Part shown: positions 46,067 to 55,835 of the stretch, piece after piece
Position numbering within the stretch: the first letter of the stretch is position 1
Layout: every line of letters starts with the position of its first letter
DNA from: Roseiarcus sp963770035
Lineage (GTDB): Bacteria; Pseudomonadota; Alphaproteobacteria; Rhizobiales; Beijerinckiaceae
Length of the DNA: 64,000 nucleotides
Assembly: GCA_963770035.1 (NCBI GenBank)
Contig: CAVYON010000053.1
Coordinates: forward strand, 310,001-374,000
Reading direction: 5' to 3'
The notes under the pieces: model-generated
What the model was told of the DNA's origin: nothing
Databases searched by the model: none
The model's input: the letters and a program-made list of their open reading frames with translations, nothing else
Program-made: the position numbers and the translations under genes

Positions 46067-47386
46067 GTGTCCGCTTGTCTCGAAACCCAAGAGCCCGCCG
46101 TGCCCGCTGATCCGTCGAGCGAGGCGCGCGCCGCGCGGCTGGCGAAATTCAAGCGCGAGCAGCTCATCGTCGACTATCTCAACCGCGGGGTGTCGGTCGC
46201 CGAGATCGCGGCGCACGTCGGGGTCGGCGAAAAGCGCATGCGCGCGATCGTCCGGGAGATCCTGGCCCGCCGCATGCCGCATCCGCCCGAGGAGTTCGCG
46301 GCGATCCAGGTCAGTCGCCTCAACGAGGCGCTGCTGATCGCCTTCAGCGCCATGTCGGGCGCAAACCTCAAGGCGGTCGACCGGGTGGTAAAGATCGTGC
46401 GCGAGCTCGACCGCTACCACGGATTTGTCGCCACCGCCCAGCGACGCCTTGCGCCGGACTCCCTGGCGGCCCCGGGCTTGGACGCGCTGCCCCAGGGGCC
46501 CGAGGCTGACGTTCGGGCGCTGGCCTTTCAGATGGGATTGGCCCTGCACGACGGAGGTCCGTTGACCGCCGCCCTCGCCGGCTTCAGCCCCGACGAAAGC
46601 CGGCGTTCCCCGGCCGCCGCCGAGACGCTTTCGAGGGAAAAGGCGCGGCCCAATTTCTATGCCCGCTTCCGCCGGCAAGACGAGGCAGAATTCCCGGCGA
46701 CGACCGAGCGGACCGGCCGGCCGAGCGACGAGCGCCCGGAAATTCCGCTGCAACCCATTGAAAAGGTTGATTCCGCGCCCGGGAAATTGGCGAACCAAGA
46801 AGCCCAGGAACTCGCAGCGCCCGCAAGCCCCCTCGCCCCGCTCGATCCTGGGGCTGACCTTCTCCCCGCGAACGGGCTACGGCATGCACACACCCCGGAT
46901 GCCGGGCAGGCGCCCCCTTCTCCGGCGAACGCCGGGGAAAAGCCTGCCCCCGGGCGAAGACCCGGGGGTGTCGCCGAAGGCGACGAATGGGGTGTGGCCG
47001 GCCGCTTCGACGCGAATTGCGTTGCACCCACCGCGCCGCAATCCGGCGGCGGCGGAGACCTGCTTTCCCCACCCCATCCGTCGGGCGCCGCCCGACACCT
47101 TCCCCAGCAAAGCTGGGAAAGGGGCGCACGACCACAAATCATGTGTGCATCCGGTAGCGCGAACGGGGAGAAGGGACGCTCCATCGCCTCCCCTGACGAC
47201 GCGGGCCCGCAAAATCCCCCGCAACCGCTTGAAATCACGGATTCCCGGAGCGGGAATGGCGGCCTCGAACCCATGGCGCCGCCACCGCCCGAATACCCTG
47301 TCGTCGGCGTCAGGGTTCCGACCCCGGACGGCGGCTTCAAGATTATGAAGGTGCGCATGACGCCGAACGGCGCCATGGCCGCGTGA
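46067..47386 (+). CDS. HTH protein with palindrome-built low-complexity tail (paralogue B)
   Basis: 439 residues from GTG 46067 (AAGGAG 9 bases upstream). Residues 20-125 match paralogue A closely: RAARLAKFKREQLIVDYLN, VSVAEIAAHVGVGEKRMR (helix-turn-helix), ILARRMPHPP and LKAVDRVVKIVRELDRY. A moderately conserved middle is followed by a disordered tail (about 220-410) whose DNA is a chain of perfect palindromes and dispersed repeats. The final 30 residues (EYPVVGVRVPTPDGGFKIMKV) look folded again. Probably DNA-binding; function unknown. The tail does not resemble paralogue A except for the ERPEIPLQ...SAPG repeat. Confidence 0.7.
   Translation: MSACLETQEPAVPADPSSEARAARLAKFKREQLIVDYLNRGVSVAEIAAHVGVGEKRMRAIVREILARRMPHPPEEFAAIQVSRLNEALLIAFSAMSGANLKAVDRVVKIVRELDRYHGFVATAQRRLAPDSLAAPGLDALPQGPEADVRALAFQMGLALHDGGPLTAALAGFSPDESRRSPAAAETLSREKARPNFYARFRRQDEAEFPATTERTGRPSDERPEIPLQPIEKVDSAPGKLANQEAQELAAPASPLAPLDPGADLLPANGLRHAHTPDAGQAPPSPANAGEKPAPGRRPGGVAEGDEWGVAGRFDANCVAPTAPQSGGGGDLLSPPHPSGAARHLPQQSWERGARPQIMCASGSANGEKGRSIASPDDAGPQNPPQPLEITDSRSGNGGLEPMAPPPPEYPVVGVRVPTPDGGFKIMKVRMTPNGAMAA
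46922..47257. repeat. Chain of six perfect palindromes inside HTH paralogue B
   Basis: Hairpins: CCGGCG-AA-CGCCGG (46922-46935), CCCCCGGG-6 nt-CCCGGGGG (46947-46968), GTCGCC-GAA-GGCGAC (46970-46984), TCGGGCG-C-CGCCCGA (47081-47095), CCCAGC-AAA-GCTGGG (47103-47117) and ATTCCCG-GAG-CGGGAAT (47241-47257). The last matches the REP-like core common in proteobacteria. An imperfect inverted pair near 46866-46895 and 47136-47170 (ATGCACACA / TGTGTGCAT) frames most of them. All are translated in frame without a stop. Confidence 0.7.
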
Positions 47387-47506
47387 CCGCGCCGCCTTAA
47401 GGGCCGGCCGGGAAGGCGTTCGCAGACCTCAAGCCAATGTGAGCGTCGAATTCGGCGCTCGGGCCTTGTCGCGGCCTCAACCGTACGCCAGAAGCCGAGC
47501 CCATAA

Positions 47507-48925
47507 ATGCGTCCCGCCGTCCTCACCGCCCTCATCGTCGCCACCGCCCTGTTCATGGAGAACATGGACGGCACGGTGATCTCGACCTCGTTGCCGGCGA
47601 TCGCCCATGATCTCCACCAGGACCCGATCGTCCTCAAGCTGGCGCTGACGTCCTACATGCTGACGCTGGCGGTCTTCATCCCGGCCTCTGGTTGGGTCGC
47701 CGACCGGTTCGGGGCGCGAACGGTCTTCTGTTCCGCCATCGTCGTGTTCACCGTCGGCTCGATCCTCTGCGGCGCCTCGAACTCGCTCGAAACTCTGATC
47801 GCCGCCCGGGTCTTTCAGGGCTTTGGCGGCGCGATGATGGTCCCGGTCGGACGGCTCGTGCTTCTGCGCAGCGTGGAGAAGCGCGATCTCGTCGACGCGC
47901 TGGCCTACCTCACCGTCCCCGCGCTGCTCGGGCCGGTCGCGGGGCCGCCGCTCGGCGGCTTCATCACCACCTACTTCCACTGGCGTTGGATCTTCTGGAT
48001 CAACGTGCCGATCGGCGTGCTCGGCATCGCCCTGTCGCTCAGATACATCGCCAATCTGCGCGAGGAGGCCGTGCCGCGGTTCGATTTCACCGGATTTCTC
48101 CTCTCGGGCGCCGGGCTTCTCGGGCTGATCTCGGGACTGTCGCTGATCGGTCGTGGCATGGCGCCGGGCTGGGAGGTGGCGACGCAGATCGCCGTGAGCC
48201 TCGCCCTGCTGGCGCTCTACGTCCGGCACGCGGGGCTCAACGAAGACGCCATCCTCGATCTCAAGCTGCTCAGAATTCCGACCTTCTTCTCGGGCGTGGT
48301 CGGCGGGCTGATCTTCCGCATCGGCATCGGCGCCCTGCCCTTCCTCCTGCCGCTCCTGTTGCAGATCGGCTTCGGCCTGACGCCGTTCCAGTCCGGCGCG
48401 TTGACCTTCGCCACCGCGCTCGGCGCGATGGCGATGAAATTGACCGCTTCAACCGTGCTGCGGTCGTTCGGCTTTCGCCGGACCCTGGTCGTCAACGGGC
48501 TCATCTCCGGCGCCTTCATGGCGTCCTACGCCCTGTTCACGTCCGCGACTGCGCACTGGCTGATCTTCCTGGCGCTGCTGGCCGGAGGCTTCTTCCGGTC
48601 GCTCGAATTCACCGCCCTCAACGCCCTCTCCTATGCCGACATCGATCCGCCGCGGATGAGCCGGGCGACCAGCTTCGCCAGCGTCTCGCAGCAGATGTCC
48701 GGCGCGGTCGGGATCGCGGTCGCCGCCGTCTGCATCCAGCTCATACAGGCTGGCTTCGGCGACGCGGCGCTCGCGGCGCGCGACCTTTCGCTCGCCTTCG
48801 TCGGCGTGGCCGTCATCTCCAGTCTGTCGACGCTGATCTTTGTGACGCTGAAGCCCGACGCCGGGGCGGCCCTGGCGGCGAGGGCGCCGGCCCAGGAAGA
48901 GGGCGCGGCGGCGCCCGCCGAGTAA
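47507..48925 (+). CDS. MFS multidrug exporter, DHA2 (EmrB/QacA) type
   Basis: 472-residue inner-membrane proton antiporter with about 14 spans. MENMDGTVISTSLPAIAHDL in span 1 is the DHA2 signature; GWVADRFGARTVF is the motif A loop; ALLGPVAGPPLGGFI is motif C of antiporters. No MFP (EmrA) partner is adjacent. ATG 47507. The C-terminus is Ala/Glu-rich. Confidence 0.92.
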   Translation: MRPAVLTALIVATALFMENMDGTVISTSLPAIAHDLHQDPIVLKLALTSYMLTLAVFIPASGWVADRFGARTVFCSAIVVFTVGSILCGASNSLETLIAARVFQGFGGAMMVPVGRLVLLRSVEKRDLVDALAYLTVPALLGPVAGPPLGGFITTYFHWRWIFWINVPIGVLGIALSLRYIANLREEAVPRFDFTGFLLSGAGLLGLISGLSLIGRGMAPGWEVATQIAVSLALLALYVRHAGLNEDAILDLKLLRIPTFFSGVVGGLIFRIGIGALPFLLPLLLQIGFGLTPFQSGALTFATALGAMAMKLTASTVLRSFGFRRTLVVNGLISGAFMASYALFTSATAHWLIFLALLAGGFFRSLEFTALNALSYADIDPPRMSRATSFASVSQQMSGAVGIAVAAVCIQLIQAGFGDAALAARDLSLAFVGVAVISSLSTLIFVTLKPDAGAALAARAPAQEEGAAAPAE

Positions 48926-48998
48926 GGGCGGAGGGCGCCGTCGAAGCGCCGCGTCGCGGCTGCTATGGTCGGGCGCCAGAACGGACCAGGACTCCTTC

Positions 48999-49508
48999 AT
49001 GCTTGCGCGCAGATTGGCCCTCGCGATCGCTGTCGTTGCGGCTTTCGTCGGCTCGCAGGGGCCGGAATTCGCCCAACAATACCGTCAGCGCCTCGGCGGC
49101 GCCGTCGACGAGATCAGGGGGATGGTGGTCCGGTTCGACGCCGAGGCCGTAAGCCAGGGGTTGACGCCGGCCGAAGGTGTCCGGCGCCTCGAGGCCAGCA
49201 GCGATCCGCTGGTGCAAAAGCGCGGCGAGGACATGGAGCGCACCATCGCCCGCGCCGACCGGCTGGAGGCGCAAATGAAGGCGATGACGTCGGCCGGCCC
49301 GGTCGCCCGCCTCTACGTCCTGGTCACGAATTTCGATCCCAGTGTCGCCCGCGCCGCGCTCAATGCCTACGAACCCGCGGCTCCGCTCACCCCGGAGGCG
49401 CTGACCACCGCCGGCGTCGCCGGCCTTCTCGGCTGGGTGGCGACGCATCTCGCAGCCTGGCCCTTCCGCCGCCGCTCTCGCACGGCCTCCTCGGCGGCGC
49501 CGGTATGA
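48999..49508 (+). CDS. DUF2937 family protein
   Basis: 169-residue membrane-anchored protein: N-terminal hydrophobic segment, SQGPEFAQQYRQRLGGAVDEI, long helical region (ERTIARADRLEAQMKAM), C-terminal hydrophobic segment and basic tail. Matches the pattern of DUF2937. Function unknown. ATG 48999; 73 bp after the MFS gene on the same strand. Confidence 0.7.
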   Translation: MLARRLALAIAVVAAFVGSQGPEFAQQYRQRLGGAVDEIRGMVVRFDAEAVSQGLTPAEGVRRLEASSDPLVQKRGEDMERTIARADRLEAQMKAMTSAGPVARLYVLVTNFDPSVARAALNAYEPAAPLTPEALTTAGVAGLLGWVATHLAAWPFRRRSRTASSAAPV

Positions 49509-49517
49509 GGTCGGCCG

Positions 49518-49739
49518 TCACCGCCATCGGCGAACGCCATCGTTGGGACGCAAGTCGCGCCCGGCCGGCAGGCAAAGCTCGGGGATCGGTCCGTCGCCGG
49601 CGTCGTCCGTCGGGGTTAAGAGCAGGAACACGAAGTCCTGGTCGGTGCGGACATTGGGAACCAGAATCGCCCGCGACCTCGTTGCGTCAGGCGGGTCGAT
49701 CATCGTGGCGATCCCGCGGTTCGGTATGTGATTCGTCAT
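49518..49739 (-). CDS. Small hypothetical protein
   Basis: 73 residues from ATG 49739 (MTNHIPNRGIATMIDPPD). The main support is a consensus ribosome binding site AGGAGG with 9-base spacing, and lower GC at the start. Convergent with the DUF2937 gene. No recognised family. Confidence 0.4.
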   Translation of the reverse strand: MTNHIPNRGIATMIDPPDATRSRAILVPNVRTDQDFVFLLLTPTDDAGDGPIPELCLPAGRDLRPNDGVRRWR

Positions 49740-50571
49740 TGTCCGCGCCCTCCTGTTTTCAGCCCGCGCGGCGTCGGCAGGCCGCGCCTCGGCGCTCTGA
49801 CGCGACGACGCCGCCGCGCCAGTTCATCGGTTCAACGAACGGCCCTTGCAGCCCTTCGGCCCTCATCGAGCCGGCAATCCCATCGCGCGTGTTTTGTGCG
49901 CCCGGCCCTGTCTGCGTCATGGGGTTGCAGAGCGCGCAGCGTGTCCCCCGCTGCAACCTGTCCGTGGGAGGAATGGATTCCGCAACCCCATGACGACGTA
50001 GAGTAAGCGCCCGTGTCGGTTGTTTTGCAACTAACAGATTTGTGGAGGAAGCTAGCACTTCTGCACACGTCTTGGTTGTGCGCCCGCGTGCAGCCGCACG
50101 ACAACCGGGGGATCCCTCGGGTCGAGCCGGCGCATGACACCGCGGAAATCGCACCGCCCGACGCCGAAGCAAAGCGCGGATTGATGAAATCAGGCAGTCC
50201 CCGCTGGCTTGCGGAACCATAGCTCCAACGCGTTCGTGTCCCGCCGTTGGGCTTTGGCATGTCTATCCCCCGCAAATTCCGCTCTGAATGCATTCGGAGG
50301 ATCGAAGGTGCGGCAGAGCGAAGGTCGCGCTGCCTCGGCGCCGCCGTATTATCCATGTTGATGGAATAGCAATGCCGTTCTCATTGAGAAGTCCCTCCCT
50401 CATAGTCTATAGAGACGGCGACCGCCATTAGCCTATGCGCAATTGCCCTCCCGATCGCTACGTCAGCGTTTTTCCCTAAGTCAAGAAGTTGTGAATGCAA
50501 GGCTTAGCGATTTCGTCTGGATTTACGCGCGCTTAAAGCCCGGCGATTAGCCTTCCCACGACGAAGACCAA
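49740..50571. other. Long gene-free region upstream of the GGDEF/EAL gene
   Basis: About 830 bp without a convincing gene on either strand. The part from about 50340 to 50530 is AT-richer and likely holds the promoter and 5' leader of the GGDEF/EAL gene. No c-di-GMP riboswitch consensus is recognisable by eye. Confidence 0.4.
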
Positions 50572-53343
50572 TTGCAGGACCGGTCCTTGCACGCCGAAAC
50601 CCAAATCGGGGCCGACGATCGACCCGCGGAGACTCCCCTCGGCAAACTCGAGCGCGCCCTCGGCGCGGCCCGCGAGGCCGTCATCCGCGAGCAGGACGCC
50701 TTAATCGACGACCTCGCCGCGCAGACCCTCCGTTTTCGGACGGTAATCCGGCTGGTCAAGGAGGGCATCGCCTTCTTCGACGAAGAGGGCCGGCTCGTTG
50801 TCGCCAACAAAAGCTACGCCGAAATTTACCAACTCGGCCCCGAGGCGACCCGCCCGGGCGCCGCGGCGCCCGAACCCATCCAGCGGATCCTCCGCGAGGA
50901 CGGATTCGCGGCCAGCCGATGTCCGTCGCAGGGGCAGTCGGCGTGCGCCTGGGCGCGGCGTCCATTCGGCGAGTGCGAAGCCGACGCGGAGCTGTCCCGC
51001 GCGCGCGGAGATCTTCCCTGCTTCAGAAAGCAAATGGTCGACTTCGCAGACGGCCGGTTTGTCGAGGTGCTGATTGCGCATGTGCCCGGAGGCACCGTCT
51101 CGACCCACCGCGACGTGACGGCGGTCCGCCAGCGGGAGACGCTCGCGGCCGAGCGCGTGTCGCTGCAGACGCTGATCGATCTCGTTCCCGACAACCTGTG
51201 GCTCAAGGACGCGCAAAGCCGCTTCGTCATCGCCAACGACGCGACTGCGCATCGGATGGGATTCGCATCGCCGGCGAACCTGATTGACAAGACCGATCTC
51301 GAGCTTTGCCCGCCCGAAACCGGGCAAAAGTACTACGCCGACGAGCGGCGCATCGTCGAAACGGGAGAGCCGCTGATCGATTGCGAAGAGTACGTCATCG
51401 CCCCGGACGGGCGAAAAGTCTGGCTCTCGTCGACGAAAGTGCCACTTTTCAACGATGACCGGGTCGCCGGACTGGTGGGTGTCTCACGTGACATCAGCGC
51501 GCGCAGACTCGCCGAGACGCTGCGCGAGGGTCAGGCGCACATCCTCGAGATGATCGCGACCAACGCACCCCTTCCCGACATCCTCGACTGCCTGACGAGG
51601 CTGATTAAATCGCAACTGACCGACGTCCGGAGTTCCGTCCTGCTGCTCGACCAGGACGGCGTGCATTTGCGCCACGGCGCCGCCCCGAGCCTTCCCGAGC
51701 CGTATCTCAGGGCCATCGACGGCCTCGAGATCGGGCCCAACGCAGGCTCCTGTGGCGCCGCGGCCCACACGCGGGAGCCGGTCGTCGTCCCTGACGTGAC
51801 GATCGACCCGCGGTGGGAGCCCTTCCGGGATCTCGCGGCCGCGAACGGGATCCGCTCCTGCTGGGCCGCGCCGATCCTGTCTCATCAGGGCCAAGTGCTC
51901 GGGACGTTTGCGCTCTGTTCGCGACATGTGCGCGAGCCGAACAAAGCGGAATTGCGGCTCATCGACGTCGCCACCAAGATCGCCGGCATCGCCATCGAGC
52001 GCAAGCTGGCCGAGGAGCGCATCCAGTTCATGGCGACCCATGACGCCCTGACGAAACTGCCGAACCGCGTGCTGCTCAAGGACCGCCTGACCCAGGCGCT
52101 GCTGCTCGCCGAACGTCACGACCGGTGGGCGACCGTCGTCTTCATCGACCTCGACAACTTCAAGTACGTCAACGACAGTCTGGGGCACAACGCCGGCGAC
52201 GAGCTTTTGAGGGCGATGGCCCAGCGCATGCTCGAATGCGTGCGGACGACGGACACGGTGGTGCGTCTCGGGGGCGACGAGTTCGTGATCGTGCTCGGTG
52301 ATCAGGAAAAATCTCTCGAAGCGATTACCGCCACATTGCGCCGGCTGCAGTCGGCGATCGCTGCGCCAATCGAGCTTTGCGGGCATGAGCTACGCCTAAC
52401 CGGCAGCTTCGGCGTGGCGATCTATCCCAATGACGCGAGCGACGCCGAAGCGCTGCTCGCCAACGCCGACGCCGCGATGTATCGGGCGAAGGAGAACGGC
52501 CGCGATCATTTCCAGTTCTACCGGCCGGAGATCCATCTCAGGCTCCAGGAAAAGTTCAGCATGCAGGAGGCGCTGCGGCTTGCTTTGTCGGGCCGGCAGT
52601 TCGTCCTGCATTACCAGCCGCAGCTCGACCTGCACACCGGCGCGATTCTCGGAGTCGAGGCGCTGATCCGATGGCGCCATCCCACCCTCGGGCTTCTGCC
52701 GCCCGCGCGCTTCATTCCGCTTGCCGAAGAGACCGGCCTGATTACAGGGATCGGCGCGTGGGTCATCAACGAGGCCTGCCGACAGGCGCATGCGTGGCTC
52801 AAGGAGGGGATGCCGCCGATCCGGATGAGCGTCAACGTCTCCGCGAGGCAGTTTCGGGAACGTGGCCTGACCGGCGTCGTCGCCGCTGCGCTGAGGACCA
52901 GCGGGCTCGACCCGCGTCAGCTCGAGCTCGAGCTGACCGAAAGCATGATCATGCACGACATCGACCAGGCGCTGGGCACGATGGAGGAATTGGAACGACT
53001 AGGGGTGCAATTGTCGATCGACGACTTCGGCACCGGCTATTCTAGCCTCGCGGCGCTGAAAACCTTTCCTGTCGGGCGCCTGAAGATCGACATGAGCTTT
53101 ATCAAGGGCCTGCCGGACGACGAGGACGACAGGACGGTCGCCGCCGCCGTCATCTCGCTCGGCCAGAAACTGAAACTCAGGGTGATCGCCGAGGGCGTCG
53201 AAACAGCCGAGCAGGCCGACTTCCTGCGCCGCAACTGTTGCGACGAGATGCAGGGCTACCATCTGAGCAGGCCGGTTCCGGCCGACGAGTTCGCCATGTT
53301 CCTCCGGGGCCGGGTCGAGGGCGCAGGGGGTGCGGCCGCCTGA
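50572..53343 (+). CDS. PAS-PAS-GAF-GGDEF-EAL cyclic-di-GMP signalling protein
   Basis: 923-residue cytosolic sensor. A coiled N-terminus, PAS-like domains at about 60-185 and 195-310 (LIDLVPDNLWLKDAQSRFVIAN), GAF at about 325-480, GGDEF domain with intact RLGGDEF at about 565-571, and EAL domain with GVEALIRW (E at about 696), ELTESM, DDFGTGYSSL (about 817) and EGVET. Both active sites look complete, so it could make and degrade c-di-GMP. No membrane span. TTG 50572 is used because no ATG fits the PAS start; the true start could be a little downstream. Monocistronic. Confidence 0.9.
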   Translation: MQDRSLHAETQIGADDRPAETPLGKLERALGAAREAVIREQDALIDDLAAQTLRFRTVIRLVKEGIAFFDEEGRLVVANKSYAEIYQLGPEATRPGAAAPEPIQRILREDGFAASRCPSQGQSACAWARRPFGECEADAELSRARGDLPCFRKQMVDFADGRFVEVLIAHVPGGTVSTHRDVTAVRQRETLAAERVSLQTLIDLVPDNLWLKDAQSRFVIANDATAHRMGFASPANLIDKTDLELCPPETGQKYYADERRIVETGEPLIDCEEYVIAPDGRKVWLSSTKVPLFNDDRVAGLVGVSRDISARRLAETLREGQAHILEMIATNAPLPDILDCLTRLIKSQLTDVRSSVLLLDQDGVHLRHGAAPSLPEPYLRAIDGLEIGPNAGSCGAAAHTREPVVVPDVTIDPRWEPFRDLAAANGIRSCWAAPILSHQGQVLGTFALCSRHVREPNKAELRLIDVATKIAGIAIERKLAEERIQFMATHDALTKLPNRVLLKDRLTQALLLAERHDRWATVVFIDLDNFKYVNDSLGHNAGDELLRAMAQRMLECVRTTDTVVRLGGDEFVIVLGDQEKSLEAITATLRRLQSAIAAPIELCGHELRLTGSFGVAIYPNDASDAEALLANADAAMYRAKENGRDHFQFYRPEIHLRLQEKFSMQEALRLALSGRQFVLHYQPQLDLHTGAILGVEALIRWRHPTLGLLPPARFIPLAEETGLITGIGAWVINEACRQAHAWLKEGMPPIRMSVNVSARQFRERGLTGVVAAALRTSGLDPRQLELELTESMIMHDIDQALGTMEELERLGVQLSIDDFGTGYSSLAALKTFPVGRLKIDMSFIKGLPDDEDDRTVAAAVISLGQKLKLRVIAEGVETAEQADFLRRNCCDEMQGYHLSRPVPADEFAMFLRGRVEGAGGAAA

Positions 53344-53447
53344 TCCGGGCTTGATACACGGCGCCCGGCCCCGGATCGCGCGTCTGCCGCCCGAGCGCCC
53401 GTCCGGGACAGCTTGACAGCGCGCGCCGCGGGAGCCGACAAGCCGGC

Positions 53448-54236
53448 ATGTCGAGCCTCGTCGATCTCATGGGCAATACGCTGCCCGATCTCGCGATCCT
53501 GGCCGTCTCGGCGCTCGGTTTCGCGGCGTTCGGCGGCGCGGTGGCGTGGCTGTCGAACCGGCTCTGGTTCCGACGCTGGCCGCAACACGCGGCCTATGAC
53601 GACAAGCTCGCCGACACCGCCCATTCGAGCCTGCTGGGGCTCTCCGCCTTCGTGCTCGCGCTGATGATTACCAATGGACTGTCGAGCCTCGCCAGAACAG
53701 AGGCCAACGTCCGGCAGGAGGCCGGGTCGATCTACCGGCTCGGGCGCCAACTCGACGCTCTGGGGCCCCCGGCCGCCCCGGCAAAAGCGGCGCTTGTGGC
53801 CTACAGCCGGGACGTCGACGGGGACGAATGGCGGCGGCTCGGGACTGCGCCGAACACCCTCTCGCCGCTTGCCCAGGGCGACCTCGACGAACTGTGGGCG
53901 AACCTGCGCACCCTGCAGCGGGGCCTCGACCCGGCCGACCCCAGACGCGGCGATCTCACGGCTTACGCCGGGAGGATCGAGTCGCTGCGCCAGTCCCGTC
54001 TGGCCAACTCGACCAGCAACATTCCCGGCATTTTCTGGCTTATCCTCGTAATTTTCGTTGCCGTGAGCTCGTTTCTGTCTGGCCGCGAGACCCCGAAGGG
54101 TTTCGGCCTGCAGGTCAACATGATCCACATGGCGGCGCTCGGGCTCGCGGTCGGCCTGGTCATCGTCCTCGACAATCCATTCCGCGGGGAGACCAGCATC
54201 GCCTCGACGATCATTGGGCAGGCGCTGGGGCCGTAA
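53448..54236 (+). CDS. DUF4239-like (bestrophin-like) membrane protein
   Basis: 262-residue protein with two N-terminal spans (LAILAVSALGFAAFGGAVAWL; SLLGLSAFVLALMI), a cytosolic helical domain and two C-terminal spans (IFWLILVIFVAVSSFL; MAALGLAVGLVIVL). The pattern HSSLLGLSAFVLALM plus PGIFWLILVI matches the DUF4239/bestrophin-like family; role unknown, possibly an anion channel. Confidence 0.7.
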   Translation: MSSLVDLMGNTLPDLAILAVSALGFAAFGGAVAWLSNRLWFRRWPQHAAYDDKLADTAHSSLLGLSAFVLALMITNGLSSLARTEANVRQEAGSIYRLGRQLDALGPPAAPAKAALVAYSRDVDGDEWRRLGTAPNTLSPLAQGDLDELWANLRTLQRGLDPADPRRGDLTAYAGRIESLRQSRLANSTSNIPGIFWLILVIFVAVSSFLSGRETPKGFGLQVNMIHMAALGLAVGLVIVLDNPFRGETSIASTIIGQALGP

Positions 54237-54326
54237 AGGGCCGCTGAGCTTGCCGCTCAGCTTGACAATCCGAGATATTTAAGCAACGCTCAGATCTAAG
54301 GGCGTGTCTCACCGGAGTTCGACCTC

Positions 54327-55034
54327 ATGGCCGCAATCATGTCGCGAGCGGCTGTCCAGTCCTCGGACGCCGAAACCGGCGTTTTCTCGGGGATGCTTCT
54401 CGCCGCAGGCGCGGCGGCGCTGTTCGTCGGCACGCTCTTCTACGCCCGGCTCCCGCCCGCGCTCGGCTTGCCCGCCAGGGCCAGCGAACGCGGACAGGCC
54501 CTCGCCGACGTTCTCGCGCTCGGCCCGGACCGGCTGGGGCTTGCCGGCGGCTTCGCCTTCGCCGGAGACTGCCTGTTGCTTGCCGCCAGCATTGCGCTCG
54601 CGTTCCGGGCGCGCCGCGCGGCAAGCGACCTTGATCTTGCCGGCTGGGCGCTGATTGCGGTCAGCGTGGCCATCGCCACCGTCTTTGATTCGATGACGGC
54701 GGCGCTGTTCTGGCCCCTCGCGCGGAGTTCCGATCCGGCGCCGTTCTTGGCGTTCAAGGCCTGGTTCGATTTCCTGTTCGCCGCCGGAAACGCGCCGTTC
54801 GGCCTGGGGTTCATCGCGATCCTGGCCGCCGACTGGCTCTGCCCCTCGCCGCTGCTGCCAAGGGCTGTCGCAGTCCTGGGCATGGCGATCGGCGCGGCAG
54901 CTGCGGTCAGCGGGCTAGGCTATCTCGCCGGACTGATCCACTTGCCGTTGGTCATCGGCCTGACGGTCACTTTCGGCTGCCTCATTCTGGCGACGCTCGG
55001 CGTCAAGATCATGCGGGGCGCCTCGGCGACGTGA
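54327..55034 (+). CDS. Integral membrane protein, unknown function
   Basis: 235 residues with six to seven hydrophobic spans (for example GMLLAAGAAALFVGTLFY; LAGWALIAVSVAIATVF; AVAVLGMAIGAAAAVSG). Resembles DUF4386-type proteins but I cannot confirm the family. ATG 54327 with GGAG 9 bases upstream. Its stop overlaps the GTG start of the TetR gene, so the regulator probably controls this gene. Confidence 0.65.
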   Translation: MAAIMSRAAVQSSDAETGVFSGMLLAAGAAALFVGTLFYARLPPALGLPARASERGQALADVLALGPDRLGLAGGFAFAGDCLLLAASIALAFRARRAASDLDLAGWALIAVSVAIATVFDSMTAALFWPLARSSDPAPFLAFKAWFDFLFAAGNAPFGLGFIAILAADWLCPSPLLPRAVAVLGMAIGAAAAVSGLGYLAGLIHLPLVIGLTVTFGCLILATLGVKIMRGASAT

Positions 55035-55729
55035 GGGCGGGGCGGTCTCCTGCGAGCCCCGGCGAGAGCGGCGAAAGCCCGCGGTCGCCGAAGAACAAGG
55101 GCGCGAAATTGAAGAGGCGCTATCACCATGGCGATCTCCGGCGCGCGCTGATCGATGACGCCGTCGAGACGATCGCCAGTCACGGGATCGGCGCCTTGAA
55201 CCTGCGCCAGCTTGCAGCGCGGGTGGGGGTCACATCCGGCGCGCCCTACCATCATTTCGCGAGCCGCGAGGCGCTGCTCGCGGCGATCGCCGACGACGGA
55301 TTTCATGCGCTCGAGGCGCGGATGCTCGCAGCCCGCGAGGCCGCGCCGGCCGAGCCCGGCCCGCGGCTCGAGGCGCTTGGCGAAGCCTATGTCCAATTCG
55401 CCCTCGCTCAGCCCGGCGCTTTCCGGATCATGTTTCATCGCGATGCGTTGACCGCCGGGCCGACCGAAGCGGGACTGCGCGCGTTCGACATGCTTCGCGA
55501 GGCGGTGCTCGCCTGCCAGTCGGAGGGCGCGGCGCCGGCGGGCGACCCGGCGCCGCTGGTGCTGACGGCGTGGTCCGCCGTGCACGGCTTCGCGACCCTA
55601 TGCGTCGATGGCGCCTTGCCGTTCCAGGGGATCAACGGCGATGCGATGGCCTCCGCGATCGGACGAACGATCGCCCGAGGGTTCGCCGCCTCGGCGCGGG
55701 AGCAGCCTGGGCTCGGGGCCAATCCCTGA
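55031..55729 (+). CDS. TetR-family transcriptional regulator
   Basis: 232-residue repressor. A 30-residue basic N-terminal extension, then HTH YHHGDLRRALIDDAVETIA ... LNLRQLAARVGVTSGAPYHHF (about 32-80), and a ligand-binding domain (TetR_C WHG type: ALAQPGAFRIMFH). GTG 55031 overlaps the membrane protein stop (GTGA). Translational coupling suggests it regulates its own operon. Confidence 0.88.
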   Translation: MRAGRSPASPGESGESPRSPKNKGAKLKRRYHHGDLRRALIDDAVETIASHGIGALNLRQLAARVGVTSGAPYHHFASREALLAAIADDGFHALEARMLAAREAAPAEPGPRLEALGEAYVQFALAQPGAFRIMFHRDALTAGPTEAGLRAFDMLREAVLACQSEGAAPAGDPAPLVLTAWSAVHGFATLCVDGALPFQGINGDAMASAIGRTIARGFAASAREQPGLGANP

Positions 55730-55835
55730 GCCTCACGACCGGCTTTCCGGCGAGCCCTTGACACGGGATCGCTGCGCGATTGGACTGCGGTCCTACCGGC
55801 GCCCGGAGACGCCGCGGCGCTAGCGAGGTTCGCCC

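Noticed and set aside
46922..47257. CRISPR-like array
   Set aside because: The repeats are different palindromes of unequal spacing, translated in frame; no identical repeats or spacers.
49832..50356. Minus-strand gene in the gap before the GGDEF/EAL gene
   Set aside because: Composition is atypical, no start signal, and no recognisable domain.
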